Below are positions 1 to 5,229 of a stretch of DNA of 6,883 bases, piece after piece. The stretch comes from Chloroflexota bacterium (GTDB lineage Bacteria; Chloroflexota; UBA6077; JACQUR01): positions 1 through 6,883 of the forward strand of contig JACQUR010000220.1 of the NCBI GenBank assembly GCA_016210245.1. Direction: 5' to 3'. A program made the position numbers and the translations under genes. The first letter of the stretch is position 1. The number at the start of each line of letters is the position of its first letter. The notes under the pieces are model-generated. The model was not told the DNA's origin. It ran no database searches and saw only the letters and a list, made by a program, of their open reading frames with translations.

Positions 1-213
1 CTGATCCATGAGGGGACTCATATCAATGACGACCTCTCAGGACGCCTGAGGAGCTTCTGGGAGCGCAGGCATCCTGTTTATGGTGTAGAACTCGGGGTGG
101 TGGTGCGCCGGTGGGGCAAGCCCTGCAGGTGGAGGCCGATTTTCGGCTTCCAGTGGGAGGCCGAGCCCGTAATCAACCCCAAAATAGCCCGACAGTGGAG
201 GCCTCAACGATAA
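1..213 (+). CDS. Possible 3' end of a gene entering from the left edge, function unknown
   Basis: Reading frame 1 is open from the first base to a TAA at 211-213, giving 70 codons with no start inside the window that looks genuine. The peptide begins LIHEGTHINDDLSGRL and later contains FGFQWEAEPVINPK. The HEGTH string resembles a metal-binding motif but is too short to assign a family. Against coding: positions 57-79 are one arm of an inverted repeat whose other arm is outside the frame (223-245), and 131-151 can form a 9-bp hairpin (loop TTT at 140-142), so the second half may be repeat or terminator sequence that happens to be open. It would converge on the lipoprotein gene to its right. 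I do not recognise the product. Confidence 0.3.
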   Translation: MIHEGTHINDDLSGRLRSFWERRHPVYGVELGVVVRRWGKPCRWRPIFGFQWEAEPVINPKIARQWRPQR

Positions 214-245
214 AATAAACAGAAACAGGACGCCTGCGCTCCCAG
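57..245. repeat. 23-bp inverted repeat pair, 143 nt apart
   Basis: The arm at 57-79 (CTGGGAGCGCAGG followed by CATCCTGTTT) is the reverse complement of 223-245, with one mismatch in 23 positions (position 71). The arms bracket the end of the left-edge reading frame. On the minus strand the right arm is followed by a T-rich run (CTGTTTCTGTTTATTTTATC), so this arm could also help end transcription of the lipoprotein gene. The 189-bp unit is the size of a MITE, but I see no clear target-site duplication in the flanks. A dispersed intergenic repeat present in two opposite copies explains it equally well. Confidence 0.6.
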
Positions 246-248
246 GCT

Positions 249-268
249 AGCCCGCTGACCGACGGGCT
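249..268 (-). terminator. Small hairpin after the lipoprotein gene, weak terminator candidate
   Basis: AGCCCG (249-254) pairs with CGGGCT (263-268) around an 8-nt loop, 17 nt beyond the lipoprotein stop codon in the minus-strand direction. No T-run follows directly; the T-rich stretch lies farther downstream at about 207-227. This is a plausible transcript end, but the 6-bp stem is modest. Confidence 0.3.
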
Positions 269-285
269 CCTTGACCGATGCTCCG

Positions 286-879
286 CTATGCGCAGGCCGA
301 CGCCTTGGTCGGCATGAACGCCGAGTCGATGCCCTGCTGCACTTTGCCCCAGGGCGCCTCGAAGTCCCGGACGGCGACGTGAACGAACCAGACGCCTTCC
401 GCCCCCGGAGTACCACCGTGGGTGTCGTTCTTCAGGTCGTGGAAGTGGGTGAAGCCCTGCCCGAAGGACTTCTCCACCCGTTCCTGGTCTTGCTTGCAGT
501 ACTTGCCGGGGACGCCAAGGGCGACCCAGTTGAGGTTCTTGGCCTGGTCGAGGTTCAGGTGGTCGAAGTGCAGCGCCAGGACCACGCCGCTGGGCAGCAT
601 GTAGGCCCGATGGTCGGTCATGGTCTTCATCTCGACCGGCTTCATCAGTGAGGTGAGCTGCTTCCAGTAGGCGGCGTCCTGCTGAGCCCCCTCCGCGCTC
701 TTGAGCTGGGTCTGCAGGTTGGCAATCTCCTGCTTCAGGCTGGCGATCTCCTGGTCCTTGGCCTTCACTTGCTCGACCGGCACGCTCTGGGCGCAGGCGC
801 TGGCCAGCAGCGCCAGCCCGGCGGCCACGAGCACGAAGCTCCAGGTGGGCATGCGCTTCCTCAGGATGTTGGCTGCCAC
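286..879 (-). CDS. Predicted lipoprotein with coiled coil and His-rich C-terminal domain, function unknown
   Basis: A 197-residue secreted lipoprotein. The start chosen is GTG at 877-879, because GGAGGTGACC (883-892) lies just upstream; the longer frame from 894 would place this ribosome site inside the gene. The N-terminus has basic residues (R7, K8, R9), a hydrophobic stretch (about 14-26) and the lipobox LLASAC, so C29 is the likely lipidated residue. Residues 35-62 form a short coiled coil with hydrophobic positions at I45, L48, I52, L55 and L59. The rest is probably globular, with recurring histidines (H104, H107, H145, H147, H154, H167) and conserved-looking patches GFTHFHDL, THGGTPGAEGVWFVHVAV and PWGKVQQGID. 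Cysteines 128 and 196 could form a disulfide outside the membrane. The His-rich patches may bind metal or a small ligand, but that is inference; I do not recognise the family. It is a stand-alone gene, separated by a hairpin from citrate synthase upstream. Confidence 0.85.
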   Translation of the reverse strand: MAANILRKRMPTWSFVLVAAGLALLASACAQSVPVEQVKAKDQEIASLKQEIANLQTQLKSAEGAQQDAAYWKQLTSLMKPVEMKTMTDHRAYMLPSGVVLALHFDHLNLDQAKNLNWVALGVPGKYCKQDQERVEKSFGQGFTHFHDLKNDTHGGTPGAEGVWFVHVAVRDFEAPWGKVQQGIDSAFMPTKASACA

Positions 880-900
880 GATGGTCACCTCCACAAGTGT

Positions 901-918
901 GATCGAGCGCGCTCGATC
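901..918. repeat. Perfect 18-bp palindrome upstream of the lipoprotein gene
   Basis: GATCGAGCGCGCTCGATC is a perfect palindrome, ending 8 nt before the ribosome binding site of the lipoprotein gene in the minus-strand direction. As DNA it could be a dimeric-repressor operator; as RNA it would form a leader hairpin close to the ribosome site. I see no convincing -35/-10 pair beside it, so the role is open. Confidence 0.6.
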
Positions 919-1001
919 CTGGGAAGAGCGTAGCGTCGACCTGGGAGGTGGTTCTGTAACCTGGGCTACGCCATCGAGCAGCAGCTCGTGGGAGGCTGCA
1001 A

Positions 1002-1055
1002 GAAGCCGGAAGGGTTGGAGCGCGCCATCTGGCGCGCTTCAACCCTTCAGGCTTC
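1002..1055 (-). terminator. Strong hairpin terminator of the citrate synthase gene
   Basis: Positions 1009-1026 pair with 1031-1048 (18 bp including one G-U wobble) around the 4-nt loop at 1027-1030. After one mismatch, GAAGCC (1002-1007) pairs with GGCTTC (1050-1055). The hairpin begins 20 nt beyond the citrate synthase stop codon. On the minus strand the apical stem is followed by a pyrimidine-rich stretch (TTCCGGCTTCTTGC) rather than a pure T-run. This is the likely transcript end for citrate synthase and separates it from the lipoprotein gene. The remainder of the 880-1075 gap holds only the 18-bp palindrome and a small CGAGC/GCTCG hairpin at about 975-988. Confidence 0.7.
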
Positions 1056-1075
1056 AGATCCTGGCCCCAGCCGGG

Positions 1076-2236
1076 CTACCGCTGGGCGATGGGCACGTAG
1101 GTCAGGTTCATCGGGCCCACGTACTCCGCTCGGGGGCGGATGAGGCGGTTATGGGCGAGCTGCTCCATCACGTGGGCGCACAGGCCCGCGATGCGGCCCA
1201 CCGCGAACAGCGAGGTGTTCAGGTCGGTGGGGATGCCCATGACGTAGTAGACCGTCGCCGAGTAGAAGTCCACGTTCACGATCAGCTTCAGCTCGGCCTG
1301 GACGACGCGGCGGATGATCTCCTGGATCTCGTACCAGCGGGTTTCGCCGGCGCCCTCGGCCAGCTCGCGCGACATGCGCCGCAGGTGCTTGGCGCGCGGG
1401 TCGTCCACGCGGTAGACCCGGTGGCCGAAGCCGGGGATGCGCGCCGCGGGCGACTGGCGCTCGGCGGGCGAGAGGCTTGCCCGCCAGGCCAGCTTGGCCC
1501 GGATCCAGGCCTCCGCGCGCTCCGGCGTGCCGATCTCCTTGAGCACGTCCATGACGTCTTCGTTGGCTCCGCCGTGCTTCGGCCCCTTGAGGGCGGACCA
1601 GGCGGCGGTGATGGCCGGGTGCAGCTCAGCCTCGGTGGCAGCCACCACCCGGGCGGCGAAGGTGGAGGCGTTCAACTCGTGCTCGGCGTGTAGAATGAGG
1701 GCGAGGTCCATCGTGCGCGTCGCCACGTCATCCGGGTCTCGACCAAAGAGCATGTACAGGAAATTGGCGGCGTGGCTGAGCTGCTCGCGGGGTGCCAGCG
1801 GTTGCTGTCCTTGCCGCACGCGATGCCAGGCGGCCACCGCGGTGGCCATCTGGCCCTCCAGGCGGTAGCTCTTGCGCAGGGTCGCCTCCTGGCTGTTGTC
1901 CTGAGCGTCAGGGTCGTAGTGGCCCAGGACGGAGGTCACGCTGCGCAGCACGTCCAGCGGGTGCGAGTCGCGCGGCAGGCTGGCCATGAAGGCCAGCACC
2001 TCCTGGGGGAGGGCGCGCGCGGTGGCCAACTGAGCGCGGTGGCGCTCCCGTTCGTCGGCCCTGGGCAGGCGGCCGTACCACAGCAGGTAGACCACCTCTT
2101 CGTAGGTGGAATGGGTGGCCAGGTCATCGATGTCGTACCCGCGATAGATCAGGCGCCCGGCGAGGCCGTCGACGGTGCAGATGGACGAACTGGCGGCGAC
2201 GACGTCTTCCAGGCCAGCCTTGGCGACGATACTCAT
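1076..2236 (-). CDS. gltA: Citrate synthase family protein
   Basis: Condenses oxaloacetate and acetyl-CoA to citrate, the entry step of the TCA cycle, in the cytoplasm. The 386-residue length fits the compact Gram-positive/archaeal-like type rather than the longer E. coli GltA. Catalytic residues are in place: H221 in GPKHGGANED, H272 in the signature GFGHRVYRVDDPRA and D323 in NVDFYSATVY. The conserved LHAEHELNASTFAAR (182-196) and the substrate-arginine region RPRAEYVGP (367-375) are also present. The start is ATG at 2234-2236, where GGAGGG sits 6 nt upstream and MSIVAKAGLEDV is a typical N-terminus; the same frame runs open to 2401, but that stretch crosses the promoter. A 2-methylcitrate synthase (PrpC) of the same fold cannot be excluded; no prpB or prpD is nearby. 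It is monocistronic, with a sigma70-like promoter upstream and a hairpin terminator downstream, and is divergent from an HTH gene resembling the DNA-binding segment found fused to some citrate synthases. Confidence 0.95.
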   Translation of the reverse strand: MSIVAKAGLEDVVAASSSICTVDGLAGRLIYRGYDIDDLATHSTYEEVVYLLWYGRLPRADERERHRAQLATARALPQEVLAFMASLPRDSHPLDVLRSVTSVLGHYDPDAQDNSQEATLRKSYRLEGQMATAVAAWHRVRQGQQPLAPREQLSHAANFLYMLFGRDPDDVATRTMDLALILHAEHELNASTFAARVVAATEAELHPAITAAWSALKGPKHGGANEDVMDVLKEIGTPERAEAWIRAKLAWRASLSPAERQSPAARIPGFGHRVYRVDDPRAKHLRRMSRELAEGAGETRWYEIQEIIRRVVQAELKLIVNVDFYSATVYYVMGIPTDLNTSLFAVGRIAGLCAHVMEQLAHNRLIRPRAEYVGPMNLTYVPIAQR

Positions 2237-2294
2237 GTGTGCCCCTCCACGGTGAGCGCGACGGCATGGGCTCCTTCCCAGACCGCCTGAGGGC

Positions 2295-2323
2295 ATGCTA
2301 CCCCGATCGTGGATGGATGTCAA
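2295..2323 (-). promoter_or_regulatory. Sigma70-type promoter for citrate synthase
   Basis: On the minus strand a perfect -35 TTGACA (2318-2323) is followed by a 17-nt spacer and the -10 hexamer TAGCAT (2295-2300; 4 of 6 consensus). Transcription would begin near 2288, giving a leader of about 50 nt before the ATG. It lies in the 179-nt gap between divergent genes, which is otherwise free of reading frames. Confidence 0.65.
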
Positions 2324-2360
2324 TAGATATCGACGAAGCTGGATAGTGCTCGATGGGGGA

Positions 2361-2391
2361 TGGACAAACGTCGACAGGCGGGGCATACTAT
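2361..2391 (+). promoter_or_regulatory. Candidate promoter for the HTH-peroxiredoxin-manC operon
   Basis: TGGACA (2361-2366) and TACTAT (2386-2391) match the -35 and -10 consensus at 5 of 6 positions each, but the 19-nt spacer is long. The start point would fall near 2398, leaving a leader of under 20 nt with the ribosome site GGGAGGA at 2404-2410. Its -35 lies about 40 bp from that of the divergent citrate synthase promoter, so one bound regulator could influence both. Confidence 0.4.
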
Positions 2392-2415
2392 GGTAGGCCA
2401 CGCGGGAGGAGGCGG

Positions 2416-2634
2416 ATGATCACCTATGAGGGCCAGGAGTACTTGACGGTCGAGGAGGCGTGCGCGCTGCTCGAGGTCAAGCCCGGTACCCTGTACACCT
2501 ACGTCAGCCGCGGCCTGCTCAAGAGCTACCGCCAGGGCATTCGCCGCCAGCGCCTCTACCGCCGCCAGGAGCTGGAGGCGCTGCTGGCCGTGCGCCCGGA
2601 CCAGCAGGAGCCGGAGGCGCCCCTGGATCCCTGA
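2416..2634 (+). CDS. Small helix-turn-helix DNA-binding protein (MerR/excisionase-type fold)
   Basis: A 72-residue protein that is essentially one winged-helix DNA-binding domain. The start is ATG 2416, with GGGAGGA 5 nt upstream; the longer frame from 2353 overlaps the promoter. Residues 9-20 (YLTVEEACALLE) form the first HTH helix and 22-33 (KPGTLYTYVSRG) the recognition helix. The basic stretch 37-50 (SYRQGIRRQRLYRR) is the wing, followed by the helix ELEALL; the acidic/proline tail is probably disordered. From memory of the family, the sequence around TLYTYVSRGL closely resembles the N-terminal HTH fused to a subset of bacterial citrate synthases; here it is a free-standing gene divergent from citrate synthase. 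It heads an operon, with 14 nt to the peroxiredoxin gene. A regulator of the shared intergenic region is the simplest role, but an excisionase-like or nucleoid function is possible. No phage genes are nearby. Confidence 0.85.
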   Translation: MITYEGQEYLTVEEACALLEVKPGTLYTYVSRGLLKSYRQGIRRQRLYRRQELEALLAVRPDQQEPEAPLDP

Positions 2635-2648
2635 TTGTGGAGGGAGCG

Positions 2649-3119
2649 ATGTCTGCTCGTATGATACCTCAGGTTGGCGACGCTGCCCCGGACTTTCGCC
2701 TGGCGAGCACGGCCGACGGCGAGCTGGCGCTCTCCAGCCTGCGCGGCCGGAAGGCCATCATCCTGTTCTACGTCCTGGATTTCACCGGCGGCTGAGGGCA
2801 CGAGCTGGCCTTCTTGAAGAAGGCATACCCCCGCCTCCAGGCGGCCGACGCGGAGGTGCTGGCCATCAGCGCCGATAGCATCCATTCCCATCGGGTCTTC
2901 GCCGAGCAACTGGGTGGTCTGCCCTTCCCACTGCTCTCCGACTGGGGCAGGACCGTGGCCCCGAGCTACGGCGTCTGGAACGCCGAGCGCCACACCCCGA
3001 TTCGCTCGGCTTTCGTGGTCGACCGGGAGGGCATCCTCCGCTTCGCCAACCCGCGCTTCGACGCGCGCGATGAGCACCACTACGAGCAGGTGATCCAGGC
3101 AGTGGAGCAGCTTCCGTGA
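2649..3119 (+). CDS. Peroxiredoxin-like selenoprotein (in-frame TGA read as selenocysteine)
   Basis: AhpC/TSA-fold peroxidase-like protein, 156 residues if TGA 2793-2795 is decoded as selenocysteine. The start is ATG 2649, with GGAGG 5 nt upstream. Upstream of the TGA lie the family N-terminus (VGDAAPDFRLAS, 9-20), LSSLRGRKAIILFY and DFTGG. The same frame resumes with GHELAFLKKAYPRLQ, then VLAISADSIHSHRVFAEQ (70-87), FPLLSDWGRTVAPSYGV (93-109), the conserved arginine R119 and FVVDREGILRF. Residue 49 is the peroxidatic cysteine position (T46-x-x-U49), so recoding gives DFTGGU. The usual Pro before it (PxxxTxxC) is Val42, and there is no cysteine anywhere, so no resolving thiol. Likely role: one-Sec reduction of peroxides using an external thiol, in the cytoplasm (no signal peptide). 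It follows the HTH gene and overlaps manC by 4 nt. Alternatives are a nonsense-mutated pseudogene or a sequencing error in TGC/TGT, made less likely by the SECIS-like hairpin. Confidence 0.85.
2796..2831 (+). promoter_or_regulatory. Candidate bacterial SECIS element directly downstream of the TGA
   Basis: GCCTTCT (2808-2814) pairs perfectly with AGAAGGC (2818-2824) around the 3-nt loop TGA (2815-2817). Nineteen nucleotides separate the recoded TGA from the loop. Known bSECIS features are a short apical loop with a G in its first two positions, roughly 16-37 nt from the UGA; this hairpin meets them, with G2816 second in the loop. GGG at 2796-2798 could close a lower stem with the C-run at 2828-2831 across an internal loop. 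It lies inside the coding sequence, as bacterial SECIS elements do, and would recruit SelB. Confidence 0.7.
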
Positions 3120-4192
3120 GCCAGGCCGCTGGGGTGCTGCCCGAGCTGTTCGTGACCATTCTGGCCGGCGGCTCGGGCACGCGCCTGTGGCCGCTGAGCC
3201 GCAAGGATCGCCCCAAGCAGTTCCTCTCGCTTCTGAGCGAGCGGTCGCTGATTCAGGAGACGGTCGATCGCGTGCGCCCGCTGGTCGCGCCGGAGCGCAC
3301 GCTGGTCGTGACCGAGCGCTCGCAGGCGTCGGCGCTGCGGGCTCAACTGCCCGAGCTGCCGCCCGAGAACGTGCTGGTCGAGCCGGTCCAGCGGGGGACG
3401 GCCGGCGCCATCGCCCTGGCCGCGTTCCACATCCACCGCCAGCAGCCCCACGCCGTAATGGCCTCGCTCCACTCCGACCACCTCATCCCGGACGCGGAGG
3501 GCTTCCGCCGCACGCTGCTGGCCGCCGCCCGCGTTGCCCAGCAGGGGGAGCGGCTGATGACCATCGGGGTCGAGCCCACCTTCCCGTCGACCCAGCTCGG
3601 CTACATCCAGCGGGCCGACCAGATTGGCGTCCAGGACGACTTCCCTGTCTACGCCGTTCAGCGCTTCGTCGAGAAGCCCCACCTCGAGCAGGCACAGGCC
3701 TACCTGGCCAGCGGCCAGTACGTCTGGAACAGCGGGCTCTTCATCTGGCGGGTAGACACCATCCTGGCCTGCTTCGAGCGGCTGCTGCCGGACATCTACC
3801 GCCCCCTGAGCAGGGCCGATCCCTCGACCCTGGAGGCAATCTATCCCACCCTTCCTCAGGCCACCATCGACGTGGGGATCATGGAGCGGGCATCCAGTGT
3901 GGGCATGGTCCCGGCTCGCTTCGCCTGGAGCGACATCGGGAGCTGGGCAGAGCTCTGGGATGCGCTGCCCAAGGCCGGGGGCGACAACGTGGTCCGCGGC
4001 CAGCACCTGGGAGTCGACACCCAGCGCTCGCTGGTCCATGCCACCTCGCGCCTGGTGGCCACGGTGGGCGTGGAAGACCTGGTGATCGTCGAGACACCCG
4101 ACGTGGTGCTCGTCTGCCCCCGCCACCGCGCCCAGGAGGTCAGGAAGCTGGTGGAGCTGCTCCAGGCCCGAGGGCTCGGCCAGCACCTGTGA
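3116..4192 (+). CDS. manC: Mannose-1-phosphate guanylyltransferase (GDP-mannose pyrophosphorylase)
   Basis: Makes GDP-mannose from mannose-1-phosphate and GTP, supplying mannose and derived sugars for polysaccharides and glycoconjugates. The 358 residues cover the nucleotidyltransferase domain and short C-terminal segment of the single-function form, with no fused isomerase domain. Motifs: the nucleotide-binding loop ILAGGSGTRLWPLSR (15-29) with PKQFL, VEPVQRGTAGAIALAAF (88-104), the metal-binding aspartate in SDHLIPD (D121), LGYIQRA (161-167), the sugar-phosphate motif FVEKP (184-188), WNSGLFIWR (204-212), IDVGIMERAS and WSDIGSWAELW (271-281). The start is GTG 3116, whose bases overlap the upstream TGA (GTGA), so translation is probably coupled to the peroxiredoxin gene; GGAG lies 8 nt upstream. 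Last gene of the operon, ending at the heptad-repeat hairpin. A related hexose-1-phosphate nucleotidyltransferase is less likely. Confidence 0.95.
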   Translation: MSQAAGVLPELFVTILAGGSGTRLWPLSRKDRPKQFLSLLSERSLIQETVDRVRPLVAPERTLVVTERSQASALRAQLPELPPENVLVEPVQRGTAGAIALAAFHIHRQQPHAVMASLHSDHLIPDAEGFRRTLLAAARVAQQGERLMTIGVEPTFPSTQLGYIQRADQIGVQDDFPVYAVQRFVEKPHLEQAQAYLASGQYVWNSGLFIWRVDTILACFERLLPDIYRPLSRADPSTLEAIYPTLPQATIDVGIMERASSVGMVPARFAWSDIGSWAELWDALPKAGGDNVVRGQHLGVDTQRSLVHATSRLVATVGVEDLVIVETPDVVLVCPRHRAQEVRKLVELLQARGLGQHL

Positions 4193-4193
4193 G

Positions 4194-4258
4194 AAGGGTG
4201 ATGGGTGATGGGTGAAGGGTGAAGGTTCTTCACCCTTCACCCTTCACCCTTCACCCTT
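4194..4258. terminator. 7-bp tandem-repeat hairpin between convergent manC and secF
   Basis: The left arm has four 7-bp units (GGGTGAT twice, 4196-4209; GGGTGAA twice, 4210-4223). The right arm has four TTCACCC units (4229-4256). The inner 14 bp pair perfectly around the loop GGTTC (4224-4228); the outer units pair with one mismatch each, giving a stem of about 30 bp. It fills almost the whole 70-nt gap between two convergent stop codons, so a bidirectional terminator is likely, although no T-run follows on either strand. The array could expand or contract by slippage. Confidence 0.7.
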
Positions 4259-4262
4259 CGGA

Positions 4263-5213
4263 TCAGGCTGTCGCGAGGCGGCGGCGCTGGAACAGGCGCC
4301 CCAGCTCGCCCCGCTCCCAGACGACCAGCAGCATGCTGGCAAAGAAGATGGACGAGTAGGTGCCGGTGGTGATGCCGATGAGCAGGGCCAGCACGAAGGG
4401 CCGGATGGTGACGCCGCCGAACAGCATCAGCGCGAACAGCACCAGCAGCACCGTCAGCGAGGTGTTGAGCGAGCGGGCGAGCGTCTGGGTCAGGCTGTGG
4501 TTGACGATGTCCTCCAGCGGCTCGCCGGCGTGGCGGGTGAAGTTCTCACGGATGCGGTCGAAGACCACGATGGTGTCGTGGACCGAGAACCCGATGACTG
4601 TGAGCACGGCGGTGATGAACATTGCGTCCAGCTCCAGGGCGGTGACGCGGCCCAGGACCGAGAACGAGCCGAGCACGACCAGCGCGTCGTGGACCAGGGC
4701 GATGACCGCCGCGCTGCCGTAGCGCCAGGCCCGCGGGATGCGGCGGAAGGCAAACCACAGGTAGAGCAGGATGAAGACGCACGCCGCCGCCACCGCCACC
4801 ACCGACTTCCAGACGATCTCCGAGGCAATCAGCGGCGAGACATGATCGAAGGCCAGCACCTCGAGCGGGCCGAAGCGTCCCTTCAGCGCGTCCACGATGG
4901 TCGTGCGCTCGGAGGCGCTGACCTCGCCCTGCTCGTCTGCGCGCGGCTGCTCGAGCGGCTTGGTGCGGACGAGGAACGTCTCCTCGCCCCCCGAGCGCTG
5001 GACGATGGCCTCGCTGTGGTTCAGCTCGGCCAGCGCCTGGCGCAGCTCGCCCTGGTCGACATGCTGCTCGAAGCGCAGGGTCATGATGCTGCCGCTGGTG
5101 AAGTCGATGCCGGGCCGCAGCCCGCCGGGCAGCAGCATGGAGACGACGCCGGGGAGCAGGATCGCGGCCGAGAGCAGGAAGTAGACGTAGCGGTACTTGA
5201 CGATGTCGAGCAT
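4263..5213 (-). CDS. secF: Protein translocase subunit SecF
   Basis: Inner-membrane subunit that, with SecD, uses the proton motive force to pull preproteins through SecYEG and aids membrane-protein insertion. The 316 residues match the family (about 300). The start is ATG 5211-5213 with GGAGA close upstream; a longer frame to 5249 runs into the intergenic repeat. Order: TM1 (about 9-28), the extracytoplasmic P1-type domain opened by PGIDFTSGSIMTLRF (34-48), then five membrane segments from about 135 to 298. The SecF core VIGFSVHDTIVVFDRIREN (206-224) carries the conserved Asp residues D213 and D219, followed by LARSLNTSLTVLL. The C-terminus is basic (GRLFQRRRLATA), as expected on the cytoplasmic side. 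It follows secD after 91 nt filled by GTCGAC repeats and converges on manC. Assignment is secure. Confidence 0.97.
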   Translation of the reverse strand: MLDIVKYRYVYFLLSAAILLPGVVSMLLPGGLRPGIDFTSGSIMTLRFEQHVDQGELRQALAELNHSEAIVQRSGGEETFLVRTKPLEQPRADEQGEVSASERTTIVDALKGRFGPLEVLAFDHVSPLIASEIVWKSVVAVAAACVFILLYLWFAFRRIPRAWRYGSAAVIALVHDALVVLGSFSVLGRVTALELDAMFITAVLTVIGFSVHDTIVVFDRIRENFTRHAGEPLEDIVNHSLTQTLARSLNTSLTVLLVLFALMLFGGVTIRPFVLALLIGITTGTYSSIFFASMLLVVWERGELGRLFQRRRLATA

Positions 5214-5229
5214 GGTGTCTCCAGACTGA

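Noticed and set aside
173..1042. Minus-strand open frame of 289 codons covering the lipoprotein in another frame
   Set aside because: The lipoprotein frame has a signal peptide, lipobox and ribosome site; this alternative is Arg/Pro/Gly-rich and spans both flanking hairpins.
701..1693. Plus-strand open frame of 330 codons across the lipoprotein start and citrate synthase
   Set aside because: It is antisense to two supported genes and crosses a terminator hairpin; shadow composition.
2237..2401. N-terminal extension of citrate synthase to position 2401
   Set aside because: It would cover the TTGACA-N17-TAGCAT promoter and add 55 residues with no family similarity; the ATG at 2236 has a good ribosome site.
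2649..2795. Reading the peroxiredoxin region as two separate proteins or a pseudogene
   Set aside because: Both halves are in the same frame and together span one AhpC/TSA domain, the only stop is TGA at the catalytic position, and a SECIS-like hairpin follows. No frameshift or other decay is visible.
3080..4240. Long minus-strand open frame opposite manC (386 codons)
   Set aside because: It is antisense to a secure manC, has low-complexity Arg/Gly/Leu/Asp-rich composition typical of GC-rich shadow frames, and has no recognisable domain.
4194..4258. Heptad array as a CRISPR fragment
   Set aside because: The units are 7 bp, directly abutting and without unique spacers; there are no cas genes.
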